From NCBI GenBank assembly GCA_025504975.1, contig JANUWI010000005.1, positions 868,001 to 932,000 of the forward strand: DNA of 64,000 nt, given 5' to 3'. The position numbers and the translations under genes were made by a program. Every line of letters begins with the position of its first letter. Within the stretch, counting starts at the first letter, position 1. This document shows positions 33,596 through 45,802 of this stretch, one piece after another. Below the pieces are notes generated by a model. The model was not told the origin of the DNA. It did not search any database and saw only the letters and a list, made by a program, of their open reading frames with translations. Source of the DNA: Plenodomus lindquistii. Its lineage: Eukaryota > Ascomycota > Dothideomycetes > Pleosporales > Leptosphaeriaceae.

Positions 33596-33886
33596 GACTG
33601 AATTTTCTCAGCTCTTCGGATCCTCGATAATTGAATTTGGAAACGATGTCAAAGGTATGCAGAGGGTTTGTGTTGAGAAATGCCCGCGCAGACCAGACGG
33701 GGAACTCGAAGCCGCGATTAGAAGTTAGCGTGGTTCCGGTGCGCACAGACGTCAGTCCCTCACAAAAGTTTCGCCTCTGCGTCCTGCAACTCGGGGGCAA
33801 AAGTCAAATCGTCCTCTTGGATTTCCACAATGGGAGTAAGTATACTGAGACCCATGCGAGGGGCAGTAATGACCAATTGTGGATAG
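33596..33886. promoter_or_regulatory. divergent promoter of the WD40 and SET-MYND genes
   Basis: About 291 bp separate the start codons at 33595 (minus) and 33887 (plus). A GTAAGT donor at 33836 and a GATAG acceptor ending at 33886 make a credible 51-nt intron. Exon 1 of the SET gene may therefore begin at ATG 33830 and lie partly inside this interval. Confidence 0.45.
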
Positions 33887-35625
33887 ATGAATCTTGATTT
33901 GCGCATGGAGCGTACTCGCAGACTTATTGCGTTACAGCAGAAAACATCGACAGAGCCTTATAGTATCTTACACCGCCTCAATCTTGCAAGGTCGTACAGG
34001 GATCTTGGATACCCGGATCTTGCTGTTGGAGATGCCTATAAAGCGCTTCTGCTGGTAGATGAAGTAGTTGAGGAGGGCGAGTATCACGAGGAAGCCTCAG
34101 AAGCCGCCACCATCGACTATATCACAAAACAAACGTCACAGGCAGGTATCGCGGATCACAGCTACGAGCATCCACCCCGGAGCGATCTTTTAATAGGCTG
34201 GGTCAAAGACACGTGTCTCAAAGAGGCGTATGTAAGAATTCGCAAGTTGGAGCTGCAGAGAACAACAGGGCTCACATTCCCAGTTATCTCTTGCTCATTG
34301 AAGGACTGCAGGTTTGCGGCTGTCTTCGAAGTGCATTCGATTTCATCACACGCGCAAAGAAGTCATTTCCTGGGGACCTAGCCTTCGACAACCACAGCAA
34401 GTCCTTGGCAGACCTTGTGCGAAAGGCGTTAGGCATTGAGGAGGGAAGTGTCTCCCACGTTGACATTGACGACTATCCGGAGAAAGGCCTCGTCCGCCGG
34501 GAACAGTACCCATGGAATCACCATGAGCCAGATAGATTCTCTGATTCATGCCTGGACTTCCTGAATGAACAACTGAGGGCGATAGCGCCGAAATTGGAGG
34601 TCAGAGCCTCGGAGCTGCCTATACTAAACCATGATAACTCGTCCGATGGATCAGATGCTAAGAATTTGTTCACTAAACAGCTGGGGTTGTTCGCAATAGA
34701 GGATATCTCTCCTGGAGAACAGATACTGGAGGAAAAATCTTTACTGACAGCTGTTTCGAGGTTTCACGAATCGTACTGCGATGCTTGCAGCATTCCGCTA
34801 CCCAACACTCACGGCGAATCTACCTCGAGTGTGGCGAGCACTTCAGTCACCACTTGTCAGGACTGCGACGAGGTGTATTACTGCAGCGATGAGTGTCACG
34901 ACTTAGCCCAGGAAAATTATCATCCCTCGGTGTGTGGGATCACCATGGATCAGGGCACAGTCCCTGCGAGCGAAGCGGCTGATTATCTCTACACACTTCT
35001 CCTCGTACGTGCATTAGCACTAGCGGAGACTCAAGAAGTGCATCCTCTCGAACTAAAAGAACTGCGCTTCATCTGGGGAGACTATCATGGGCGTGACTTA
35101 GACACCACTTGGCAGGTGGACTCTTCGGAACTGCCAGTGGACGCATTTGGAACTGTACCCTGTACTCTTCCATTTTCGTTTAAGAGCAACGTGCTCATGC
35201 CTCTTCATGTTCTTGAAAAGATGGACATCAACATCTTCACGGAGAGTGGTCGATACGATACGTGGATCTTCAATACTTTGTATGCTAAGTTTCGTGGTAC
35301 GGCATCGGCTAGGCAGGGTCTTGATGGGAAGCCTGACACCAGTGCGGTCCATCCAATGTGGTGCCTGGCAAATCATAGCTGTGATCCCAACGTTGCTTGG
35401 GATTGGCAAGGCACTATGCGTTTCTGGACTCGTGATAAACGCATCGACTGGGCAGGAAGGGATCCCAGCGTGAAATCTGGACTAAGGAAAGGCGAGGAGG
35501 TTTTCGGTCACTACTGCGATGTCAGGCTACCCGTCAAGGAGAGGAGAGAGTGGGCTGTTGGCGCACTTGGGGGCAGTTGCATGTGCGCGAGGTGCGTATG
35601 GGAGGAGGCACATGGGAATGCATGA
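33887..35625 (+). CDS. SET-MYND (SMYD-like) protein
   Basis: Exons 33887-34227 and 34284-35625 are joined by a 56-nt intron (GTATGT..CCCAG) with the codon GCT spanning it. The product is 560 residues. The N-terminal 110 residues are TPR-like helices (LHRLNLARSYRDLGYPDLAVGDAYKALLL). The MYND zinc finger lies inside the SET fold at about 277-332 (CDAC..CQDCDEVYYCSDECHDLAQENYHPSVCG). SET motifs follow: ANHSCDPNVAW (about 475), KGEEVFGHYCD, and a post-SET CMCARC. SMYD-type proteins methylate lysines of histones or other proteins using S-adenosylmethionine. A 6-nt coding exon (ATG GGA at 33830-33835) spliced directly to 33887 would add two residues. Activity is predicted, not known. Confidence 0.87.
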
Positions 35626-37338
35626 ACATGGTTTAAACCCGAGCCGCTTTACTGATCTACGCACTTGAGCACGAGCAAGGTCCAGACTCGAGTAATTCAA
35701 CAATCATGCGATCGTCCTCCTACCAACTATTCTGGGCAATTGTGAGTGTAGATGGACGGAGTGAGCTCCGCGACCTTGAGAAACCGTGAGGACATTTCTC
35801 GTTCATCGATTTGAGCCAAGAGGGGACCCGTTGAAATCGCATTCGCTACCAATCGATCGAAGTGACCGCCCTGGAGACAGATGCAATGGCTCGGCAGTTG
35901 CCAAGTCCATTTGTATTCCAGGCCTTCACATCGCCACCCATGAGGCCAAAGAACGCGGAGCCATAGTCCCGCTACGGGTAACATCTCGCCATCCACTCCA
36001 CCATGGAATCATCTCAACGAAGTTCAGGACCAAAGACCCGGATGCTTCTGTTCATCGAGCATGCAAAATGCAAATGTCAGGTCAGGTCCGACAAACGACT
36101 CTAGAATATCACAACGTGGCATACAGCTGCTGCACGAGGCGCAGCAGGCCCAGCATACTCATATGTATATCTCTGAATCTAAGCCCTTGAGATGCGAATC
36201 ATGCGATGAAAGTTTTATAACCAAATACGTGGACAGTGTACGCAATACTTACTGTCTCGCAGATCTAGTACTCAAAGATGTAAATATATAAGGCTCATAG
36301 GACAAATGCTTGGAGAGGTAGTGCTTGGACCTAGGTAGAAGTACATGTGAAGGAGCATAGATTGAATATCGTCACGTGGTCAAATACCAAAGATAATGTC
36401 AAAGTTAGCGCCAGAATCAGCGGTTCTCTTCCCCAATCAACAGCTGCGCCTCTGCGATTCTCAAAATTCCTACAGCTATTCGATTGTAAGAGTTTCCTTC
36501 CGAAGCAACAAGATGGGACGTTGAAACGTACCATGCCGTTTCTTGGCCGTTAATTGGCGGAAATTTCGCCACCATCGTGTCTCAAAATCAGTGTTGCCCG
36601 GTAAGGCGGTTGTGTCCCGCTAGGAACTCAAACACCGAGGTCGGAAACACCCTCCCCGGTGTTACTTTACGTCTGACAGATCAACGTTTTCAAACGCAGT
36701 GGAAACGGGTATTCAGACCTGGACAATACTACGGACTCACGTGCCAGCGACGCCACGCAGGAGTCAGGATTCAGAGCTGTCAAGATCCCAGCACGTTGTT
36801 TCGATCGTTCTCGACCACTCCACTGTTTTTCTTTAGCTCGAAATGCAAGCCCAAGTGTATTGCTGATCGGTGTGCTCTCTGCAGTCGCATCCTGATTCTA
36901 AAGTTCATCATACGCCGTCTCGTCGCAAACCTCGTAATCCTTCGACTTTTAATCTCCTCAACCCTGGAGTTTCGTCATATGCGAAAGCCATACCCGCAGA
37001 TGTCCGATATGCCCTAGCATCATCGGTCAATTTGGAGCATTTGCCCATGAAGCCAGGGTGCCATGAGTATGGCGCCGGCGGAACGCGCCGCTGCGCTGAG
37101 CACGCTTGCGGCCTATATCCCGGTTGCCGGTACGAGCTATGTTATTTTGATATTTGAGCCGCATCACACGGGCACGATAGATCGCAATAAAAGCCGTGTG
37201 GAGACGGTCCTCCTGTCGGTAATCTGGTGCAACACAGACGTTGGCGCACTAATGGATGATATCCCAGACAGGAGAACGTCCCGGTCATTCTAAAAACATG
37301 TTTGCTATTTTCTGACGCTCGGATCTAAAAAAGGCCAT
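35626..37338. other. intergenic stretch, one doubtful small open frame
   Basis: About 1.7 kb lies between the stops of the SET-MYND and NIF3 genes. The frame ending at 37157 is open from about 36870 and reads partly protein-like (SSYAKAIPADVRYALASS), but I find no family, clear start or supported splice. The rest holds nothing I recognise. Confidence 0.4.
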
Positions 37339-38271
37339 TCAGCCATCCAGTGACTTCTCCGCTACCTCGGCCTTTAGCTTCCTGATGATGGGTATCTCTT
37401 CTTCATGGATTTCTTCTACGCGTATAGTTGGAAAGGCAACCCTTAGTTGGGCTGCGATGAATCGAATGCCCCAGTCTTCCGCCTGGCGGTGACCTACGCA
37501 AGCAACCGACATGCCAATCGCTCTCGCTGTCTCTAGGCCAGCGACGCGTGGTTGCCCTGTTATGTAGAGAATGTGCCTACCATTCTCTTCTGGCGGTACC
37601 CAGCCACGTGCTCGAGCGTCCTCGAGTACACGATGAACTTCTTGCTCGTTGAATGCGTTCATGATGGCAATGACATGGGTCTCATCAGACAGTCCCTCGA
37701 GCGCGAACTCTACGCCACCAAACTCTTCTTGGATCTGGTGGAGAAGCCGAGAGCGAGGTAGACAGATTTCGCCAGTGATTCCAATTTTCCTTTCCGGGTC
37801 GCCTTTGTAGCCTTGAATGCATGATGCCTCTGCCACGCGAAGGCCCAATCTCTCCGCTAACACCGTATTCCAGCCCACTGTCAACACCTCATCAAACGAA
37901 GTATGGCTAGAAAGTACAAGGGTCCCACTGCGAATTCTTCGACGATCGAGCTCGAAAGGACGGTGGAGGAAGCAGACCGTGCGTGGAAGACGGGGAGGTA
38001 TCTGTGGAGAGGGCCGCGTAATGTCGGTGGCGGTCTCGTCGAAAGGCTGGCCTATTAGGGAATACACTCCGGGCGTAGGTGTGACGCTCAGAACTATCTG
38101 TTCGACAACAGACGTCTCTGGATCGTATCGAGGACTCCTGGGGACGTGGTACGCGCGCGCAACATCATTCTCCTTCAGGGGTATGAGTGAATCGATGTAA
38201 CTCTTGACGGCTGCATGCGTCGGTTTCTTAGGTTTCTGTATCATGAGCAATGAAGTTAATCGCTTTATCAT
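37339..38271 (-). CDS. NIF3-family protein
   Basis: Single exon, 310 residues from ATG 38271; a second ATG nine codons on (38244) is equally plausible. The sequence follows the fungal NIF3 (NGG1-interacting factor 3) pattern. It has an N-terminal THAAVKSYIDSLIPL, a CFLHRPFELDRR block, LVLSSHTSFDEVLTVGWN and IQGYKGDPERKIGITGEI, and a C-terminal HILYITGQPRVAGLETARAIG..VACVGHRQAEDWGIRFIA. In that last block the His and Glu match the dinuclear metal site of the family. NIF3 proteins fold like a GTP cyclohydrolase I type 2 homologue, but their biochemical role is unsettled. The bacterial relatives are hexameric rings. It is divergent with the AlaX gene, about 400 bp apart. Confidence 0.8.
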   Translation of the reverse strand: MIKRLTSLLMIQKPKKPTHAAVKSYIDSLIPLKENDVARAYHVPRSPRYDPETSVVEQIVLSVTPTPGVYSLIGQPFDETATDITRPSPQIPPRLPRTVCFLHRPFELDRRRIRSGTLVLSSHTSFDEVLTVGWNTVLAERLGLRVAEASCIQGYKGDPERKIGITGEICLPRSRLLHQIQEEFGGVEFALEGLSDETHVIAIMNAFNEQEVHRVLEDARARGWVPPEENGRHILYITGQPRVAGLETARAIGMSVACVGHRQAEDWGIRFIAAQLRVAFPTIRVEEIHEEEIPIIRKLKAEVAEKSLDG

Positions 38272-38672
38272 GAGTATCCAGAATTCACCAAATGGACCAA
38301 AAAAAGACCAGGTAACACGTTTGAGCTATGAATACGTCATCGATAAATCTCTAGCGGTTGACTTCCAGATCGGCGGAGATGGGGACCACAAGATCGAGCA
38401 ATCTTTCTCACACTGTTTGAGGTAGACACAACACGTTCATCGTACTTGTGAGCGTAGGAGTCGTTGATTAGAGGGAACATTGAAGGGCAGTGCGTGAGAT
38501 TCCCCAAGGGTAAAAGGCATGTGGGGAAATCCCGTAGTAAGCTAGACCCAATTGCGTCTAGTTGGTTGGCCCTGAGATAGACCTTGAGATTGAGATACCT
38601 CCACAATCGTGGCCTACATCCAGTAACAAGAATTGATGCAACAGACCTGTGGAAAGGTTTTATGTATTGTTC
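38272..38672. promoter_or_regulatory. divergent promoter of the NIF3 and AlaX genes
   Basis: About 400 bp lies between the two start codons. I see no strong consensus element. Position makes it the regulatory region of both genes. Confidence 0.35.
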
Positions 38673-40157
38673 ATGCTGCAGGTGCGGTCATTAATACGGC
38701 GCAACATTTCTGGTGGCTTCTCCACGTTTCGACTATCAGCTTCCGCCACATTGAGTCAGAGCGACTTCAGATCCTTTCCATCCAGATTCGCAAGCCGCAT
38801 AATCTATCCCCAAACAATGGGCGCCGCCAACATTGCCACACCGGCAATCGTTGGCGCTCTCAAATGTCAGAAAGACTCCTATCTGCAGTCGTTGGAGACG
38901 GAGGTGATATCGTGTGAGGAATATGTACCGACTATCACGGCCCAGGGCAACGGCAAATCAAAGACAAAGAAATCCACAGATCCGACAAAGGCTCTCACGA
39001 ACGGCGCCACCGGTGGTTCAAAAGTCTGGCACATCGAGTTTGCGGATTCTGTCCTCTTCCCCGAAGGCGGTGGGCAGCATACGGACCATGGGACACTCTT
39101 ACCTTTGACTGGTGACAGTAAAGACGAAATACCAATAACAAATATCCAACGTCATGGCTTACGCTGTGTGCATTCTTCACCAAGACCTTTGGAGCCAGGC
39201 ACCTCCGTCCGCCAGACTGTCAATTTTGTGAGAAGATGGGATTTGATGCAACAGCACACTGGCCAGCATCTACTTTCTGCAATCATGGATGGTATGGATC
39301 TCGAAACATTGGGCTGGAGTATGGGACAACCTGGAGAGTTGAACTATGTTGAGCTACCACGGAAACCTAGCGATGAGGAAATCGGGACCATTCAGGAGGA
39401 GTGCAACAGATCTATTCGTGAAAGCATTCCCATCACGGTAGAGACACCGGAGGGCAAGGGATCTTCCAGCTTACCAGAAGACTACGACAGCGATAAAGGT
39501 GTCGTGAGGTTTGTCAAGATTGGGGACCTTGATTACAATGCTTGCTGTGGAACTCATCTTCAAACAACATCGCATATTGGGTTGATTATTCTCCACCATA
39601 CTCAGACCGTGCGCGGCACCAACTGCCGTCTCTTCTTCTCTGCTGGCGATCGCGCTATCAAACTCGCCACCGAGTCAATCAATGGGCTAAGGTCGATTGC
39701 AGTGTCACTGTCTACAAGTTCGACTCCAACGGATGTCGCATCTGGTGTACGGAGACTCGGAGATGCACTCTCAGATTCGCGCAAGAAAGAAAAGAAGCTG
39801 CTAGCTGAAATCAGCAAGTTCGAAAGCGAGCGCATTACAACGCATTTACAAGCGCACCAAAGCGCCTTCTCACATCGAGCAACCGACGGTTTAGACTTCA
39901 CCAACTTGGTTGTGATGGAAGTCAAGGATGTTGCTAGTGACCGCGGAGTTGTAGTATTGTGCTCGGGGGAAGTCAAAGGTCCTGGCTCGATAGTCATTAT
40001 TGGGAAACCGGATCTAGTAGAAAGCATGTCTTCGAAAGTCAAGGAGGTTGTGGGCACGGCCAAAGGCGGTGGGAAGGGATCAAAATGGCAAGGCAAGGTC
40101 CCAGAGTGGCAGAAGGGTGAAATCGAGGCCTTGAGAGCTGCAGTGGAGAGTATGTGA
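38673..40157 (+). CDS. AlaX-type alanyl-tRNA editing protein (AARSD1-like)
   Basis: Single exon. From ATG 38673 it is 494 residues; from ATG 38817 it is 446. The body matches the editing domain of alanyl-tRNA synthetase in free-standing form, which hydrolyses Ser-tRNA(Ala) and Gly-tRNA(Ala). It shows FPEGGGQHTDHG, the zinc motif HTGQH (195-199 in the longer form) and CCGTH (291-295), giving the HxxxH and CxxxH ligands. The C-terminal half has a helical segment (SRKKEKKLLAEISKFESERI) and a Gly/Lys tail with PEWQKGEIEALR. Typical AlaX proteins begin at the position of ATG 38817 (MGAANIATPAIVGALKCQKDSY). The 48 extra N-terminal residues have seven Arg, many Ser and a single acidic residue, as in mitochondrial presequences. 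Dual cytosolic and mitochondrial forms are inferred. Confidence 0.9.
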   Translation: MLQVRSLIRRNISGGFSTFRLSASATLSQSDFRSFPSRFASRIIYPQTMGAANIATPAIVGALKCQKDSYLQSLETEVISCEEYVPTITAQGNGKSKTKKSTDPTKALTNGATGGSKVWHIEFADSVLFPEGGGQHTDHGTLLPLTGDSKDEIPITNIQRHGLRCVHSSPRPLEPGTSVRQTVNFVRRWDLMQQHTGQHLLSAIMDGMDLETLGWSMGQPGELNYVELPRKPSDEEIGTIQEECNRSIRESIPITVETPEGKGSSSLPEDYDSDKGVVRFVKIGDLDYNACCGTHLQTTSHIGLIILHHTQTVRGTNCRLFFSAGDRAIKLATESINGLRSIAVSLSTSSTPTDVASGVRRLGDALSDSRKKEKKLLAEISKFESERITTHLQAHQSAFSHRATDGLDFTNLVVMEVKDVASDRGVVVLCSGEVKGPGSIVIIGKPDLVESMSSKVKEVVGTAKGGGKGSKWQGKVPEWQKGEIEALRAAVESM

Positions 40158-43100
40158 TAAGAGCGTATATATGTAGCGAAGGTATTGTATGTACAAGCCA
40201 CACCAATGAGACAAGTAAATGACAAAGGCTCTCTCTTCCTCCTTGTACACACAGCATGTGTTGTTCTATGAGTAGTGATGTGAAGGCGTAGAGGGAATGA
40301 GACATGTCGTGAAGTTCGTAGTGCCCCTGCATTCGGCCCGAACGCCCACGCATATGCTGCGCAAAGGAAGGCGCTGCTGACGTCAAACTTCAACATCTCT
40401 CCAGAGTCCAACCATATCGCAGCCACCTCAAACCATCATTGTCGCATTGTAAATATCAGCGCAGAAGCTGTATGAAGCGCGGATCATCTTCGCGTGCTCC
40501 GTCGTACCCGACTACCCTCTGAATTTCTTGCAATCGATGTGGCGGCAAGAGATTGACCATATGTGCGAGGCCAAGAGTGTGTCGATACTACAATTCCAGC
40601 GTATCTCCACGCATGCTTGAGCCCCTGGGGGGGTTCTAGGGGGAGTTGATAAGGGATGCACCGATGTATTGAGTATGAAGACGGTTATCGTCCGTCTACT
40701 GATTTGAGTCAGATCCCGTCTATGCTCCCCTATATATAGAGCACATCGTCTGCAACATCTATAGGCCTCGAGGCTGGCTTCGTGTGAGATGCCTTTTGCT
40801 GCTGGTATTTGGTGCCTTTGACTTGGCATCCCCGGTCACCGCTTCCCCACCAGCTTGAAGAACACGACAGCATTCTACAACGCACAATCACAACGAGCGC
40901 AATAACGCCAGGGCAATCTTTTGAGGCGTCTTTTCATGGACGTATCAGACTGATACAAAATTCCTTTACTTTGCTTCTCCTCGGACTGTGAGAGCTTCAA
41001 CTGGGGCACAATCCCACCAAAAAACCGTCACGCTTGTCTACTCGCAGCACTACCACAGCCCCTATAGGAGAGCTACGGCTGTAAAGAGAGTCTGGAGGAG
41101 CTCATTATCGGCCGGAGGAGACTCAATGCTTCTTCCAGCAGGCCGGTCATGCCAGCAGTAGGACAGGATGGCGGGGCTGACGAGATTTACCCTCGCGCCG
41201 CTCCAACAATTCTCAGCGAGACTGGCAACCGCCTGAGAGCAAGTGGAGATTGACAATGCTAACACCGATGCTCTATTTACGGTTTCTATCACCTCACTGC
41301 CTAGTCTGGGCTCTCTCGCGAGTCGAACTCGCCTGTCAGCGACAACGCCGTTCTCCTTCTGCCAACCAAAACCACCGGCGTCCCCGCGGCGATGCGAGCC
41401 ACAGCGAGAGACGACGCCCTCGCCACATGGACGCAAAATTCAGCACAACAATCTCTTGGATATGTGGGATAACAGCGCATGCGGAGCCCCAATACAGCAA
41501 GACCAGGCACATGCACGCAGGCTTTCGGGGTCGATTATGCTGTGATCTGCGGGGCAAGACGATTGCCAGCTCTGTCGCACGTCAGGGAGGCACTGCATCG
41601 AGCCGACAACAGAGCACAAGCAAGGTACACAGCAGATTGTGCCTTGCTTGCTCTTAAACTGTCACTCTCTGCGTGTGCAGCCTACGCGTTGACGTGGGAG
41701 GTCACTACAGGCATTGCTTTCCGACCTTATGCTGCCGTCTCGCGACCAGCAGACACTTGGGCTCCATCCTGATCTGACTACACTCATCGGGTGATTGAGT
41801 GCAGGATATTTCGATCTTATAACCTCAATCGTGGGGCCGAACATGTCGCCAAAGGTTCATGCCGCCAGTAGCGTGCCTTCAGAAGAAAATCGGGGAGATG
41901 AAGACACCCTATCTGCCGAGTTTGGTACAGCACAAATCTGTTCGGCTGTCACGAACCCTGGCCCGCAGTGGCTTTCGCCTTTCTACATGCCTTGCTCGGG
42001 TCCGGTAGGGATATCGACATCTACATCATGGCGAGTGAACTGCGACTCTCCTCTAAAGGCTATAAACAATAGCCGATCATCGTTGGCCTTGGGCACACGC
42101 AACAAGGTTTCGTGCAGTTAAGAGATGTATCCTGCAGGATTGTGCAAAAGCACCCCATTTGCAGTCTTCTACGGTTGTCGAACAAATGAAGAAGTGGTGA
42201 TGGTTCGCTCTGGAATACGAACGATGCCCTGCAAGAGTCATCACCGTCTACCGGGACATTTGTTGGCCATCCATTCGTGATATGGTTCACCATTATAAAG
42301 TCGAAAGCCATATTAGGAAACAACATTTCAGCAGCCGACAGTCCACGCCGAACGTCGAGAAACATGGTCTCCGGATCGTAACACGCATGTGACCGCATGT
42401 CGTCTTGGCCTACGTCTCTGGGACGGAAATGATTTCGCTGATGGCCAGTTCTGAAGCTTGCGCCATCCTCAGCTCGGACAAAGGCCGTACCGACGGAGCT
42501 CAAGGAAAAGTGGAGTTGTAAGAGGTAGGGCTGTCTATCATATCGTAGGATATCCGTCCGAAGGCCCACTTTGTATTCAGAGAGTGTTTCTTGGATTGCT
42601 CAAGAGCTACCATGGATCCGGATCGCAAAGCAGTCAAAGTAAGAGCACGGAAACTTTTGGGGAGAGCCAACGACCGTGACTTCGCGCATCGTGTGGCTTC
42701 AGTTGCAAAGGTGCCTGAGGACAGCTGAGCGATCGACCTCTTCAAACCTGGCGTCCGGTCTATCGGTAACTTCAACAAGTGCCCTGCGTCATCCAGACTC
42801 GCTCAAGACGTTCCACAAAAGCAGGCAGTCCGTACAATCTCAGACGATATAGCTCCAGTGTGTATTTGTCTGCAGCATGACTTCATCCCAAGGACCTCCA
42901 GTCCGCTCACCGCAAAGAGCGATACATAGACACACAAGCAGATGCTTTGGCTTATTGGCACACCTTTGACGACTGAGCCATTTTGTTCCAAGAGACATGT
43001 AGTTCCTCGGTTTATGCGTCAAATTCCCAGCTCTTCAATGTCTGTGTATTCGCCTTTCGAATCTCGAGGATTTCCGGCTCGGCTTGGGGTAGCGGAAGGG

Positions 43101-45448
43101 CGACTCACTGTCAATCATCGAGGCTGGTAATACGCTATTGTGTGTACACAATGTAGGACTACGGAGCCAGCTCTCTCTGACCCAGCGCATGCCTCGGTGA
43201 CTTCCGGATGCGGTCTCCTCGGGCTGTGGTGTTTTCGTGGGCTCTGGAAACTCATGTTCGCGATGGAATGGCCTCGATTAGCTGCGCATGGCTCTGTACG
43301 CAAAGGCTCGTTTCTCTTGACCCTTTGCTGCACCACCACGGTGTTGTGGCAGTATTCATGGTGCGCCAAAGCATCCAGGGAGTCGCCGGAAGATACAGCC
43401 GTATACATTTTGGTCTGCTACAAGCATGTTATCAAGACGCAGTAGCTTGTTGCCAGATCTTTGGTGCGGTACAACCCTTGGAGCAGCGAGGGTTCACAGT
43501 GTGGGTGTGTCAGAAACGAGCGCCTTTGTAGGGGCCTCTCGTCACAACTTTTCCTGGTACTCGGACCTCGGAGAATTTGCTTGCACTCGATCCTCGCGAC
43601 AATACTATCGAGTTCGTGTTGTCGGGCATGGCGTGTTGCTGCTGCGGGATCACCGCGGTCGCTCGCGCGAAAGACGTGCTGCTGCCCGGCGTGAACGGTG
43701 CGCGAGGGCTCGCTGAAGACCTCTTGAGAGAATAGCAGGATTCTAAGAACCTACCGATCCATCACGGCGTAAGGCGAGCACGCGCTCTGCTAGGAGTGTA
43801 CACCAAGGCGAGCCGGCGCTCGAGGCCAGGTGACACTCCCGCGGCGCTCTAGCGCATGCGATGCTCAAGAAGCTTATGGTGATTCGGTCATGTCCTGCCG
43901 TGAGATAGAACGGCTGATCGAAGGTGCAGGCTGCCTGGATGCAGATTGTTGACACTGCGCGAAGTTGTTGTTGCAAAGGAGAAGGGAGGGGGGCGGGGCT
44001 GCGGATGAGGAGATAGGCAGCACAACTCCACGAAGCCCGCCGCTAGACCATCCCAACTTGCAAGACCGCAACATGAGCTGTGCCCGCGATTGAGCAAGCT
44101 GAATTTTGGGAGTGTCTCTAGTGTGCAACACCTTCTGATGGGGGTGCAAAATCACTGGATGGGCCTTCATATTACAAGATCATGGGCACGGACCTCAGCC
44201 AGATGATACTGGGAGACCATCTCACCTAGAAGTGTCATGGAGAGATTCATTATCGCCGCAGTGCTGCAAAGGGTGCATAGTCACTTGTAAGGCCACTGGT
44301 ATCTATCCTGGCTCTGCCGCATTGGCCACAACTGGGAGCTACGCAGGCAAGACCGCCATGCAGGATTGTCTGCACATACTTTGGCCTCAAGAGAACCACA
44401 AGATCTCATCGCTCAGCCTCAGATGTCTATGGCTGACCCATTGGCCCCTGTTTGGAATGGGTGCTGTCAAAGCCAGAGGAGTCCTCGAGCCCTATCGCCG
44501 TCCAACACTCCCCGTTTGCCACAACACCAAACTTGGGCCCACAAATCCTCGCAAAGTGAAGCCAATGTCCACGCCCGCCACGTCACACACGTCCAGCCTT
44601 GCCATTGCTACGCAGAGAGTCCGCACGTCCCTCGTCCCAGCAGCCCGGGCACACTACCCACACGACCTACCCTTTGACTATATAATGGCCTCAATTTCAA
44701 TTGTATTTCGGCGGAGGTGGTGGGGGACATGGACCTCTTGGTGTATAGGTAAGTCTTGCGTTGCTGCGTTGCTTGCACCGGTGGCGGTTTCGGCCGGCCA
44801 CTCCTACAGAGAGGCTTAGCTGCCCCTAGCTCTGTGAATTTTTCAAAACAAAACTCGTGGGTTCAATACTCATTCGATTCATCACTTTTTTTTGCAGTTT
44901 TCTTTTTTTTGTCTTTTTTTGTTTGGGTTGGGGAGGCAGGCTGCAGTGGGTGAGTATGGCAACGTCGGGGCCGCTGCTGAGCTGCTTTGAGTTAAGAGGC
45001 GTTAGGACTGAGATGAGCAGGATGCCTAGGTAAGACTTGTGAGTAAACAATGTCAGCTTGTCTGCGAGACTTGGACTTTAGCCTTGTGCAGCAATCATGA
45101 GGGCGTACGCAACCTCGTAAGTCTGTAAGAGTACTCAACCACATTCTCCCGTCGCAACACAATACCTACCCCACCTCAAGCTATTCTCATCTTCAACGTT
45201 CTTTCCTAAAAGCAAAAAAAAAACGTGTATTGAAGATACACCTGCAACAAGATACATATACAGTAGAGTAGGCCTTAACATGGTATTAAACCCACATTGA
45301 AGTGAAATATTTTTAAACCATACGCGCAAAAGGATTCTAAAACTTCTTTTGTAGAATTAACATAGTGAGTAAGTAGTACGGTTCTTCTTCTACATGACAC
45401 CTACTAAACTCCTACCTTACTTGCGTGCGTACACCAAATTACATGATG

Positions 45449-45503
45449 CCCCCCCCCCCCCCCCACGCCCCACGCCCCTCTCTCTCTCTCTCACACACAC
45501 ACA
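45449..45503. repeat. C16 homopolymer followed by TC and CA microsatellites
   Basis: A run of 16 C at 45449-45464 is followed by an ACGCCCC repeat, then a TC run and a CA run up to about 45503. These are simple repeats prone to length change. Confidence 0.85.
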
Positions 45504-45785
45504 CCCGTGACCCACGTTTACTTTTCTTTCAACGCAATAAATTCAAGTTTTTTTTTTTTCAAGTGGAGAGGTTTTGGATAGAAAAAAAAGTTTTTTTTTA
45601 GCTGGGGTTTCAATGTTATACAAAGGTTTCTTGCGTTTTTGGATTGAAAATGAGGGAAATTACAATCAGGCTAACTCTGCGTCGATACTGGGAGGACAAT
45701 TGATGTACATGCGCTGTGCTGTGCTGCGCTGCGCTGCGCTATGCGGGCTTGCTATGCTACGCTACGCAACACGATATCTGAACCA

Positions 45786-45802
45786 GGGGGGGGGGGGGGG
45801 GG
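45786..45802. repeat. G17 homopolymer
   Basis: An uninterrupted run of 17 G lies about 320 bp from the C16 run, in opposite sense. It is preceded by a TGCTG/CGCTG/TACGC pentamer-like repeat at 45712-45770. An A14 run follows at 46022-46035, just outside the stop codon of the next gene. Confidence 0.85.

Noticed and set aside
41280..41350. A GAGTCGAACTCG stretch resembling a tRNA T-arm
   Set aside because: The flanking bases do not form a T-stem, and no D-arm, anticodon arm or acceptor stem can be folded in either orientation.
44679..44819. TATATAA followed by a short frame with a signal-peptide-like hydrophobic stretch
   Set aside because: The TATA sequence overlaps the ATG itself, so it cannot be its core promoter. 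The frame is only about 45 codons and has no further support.
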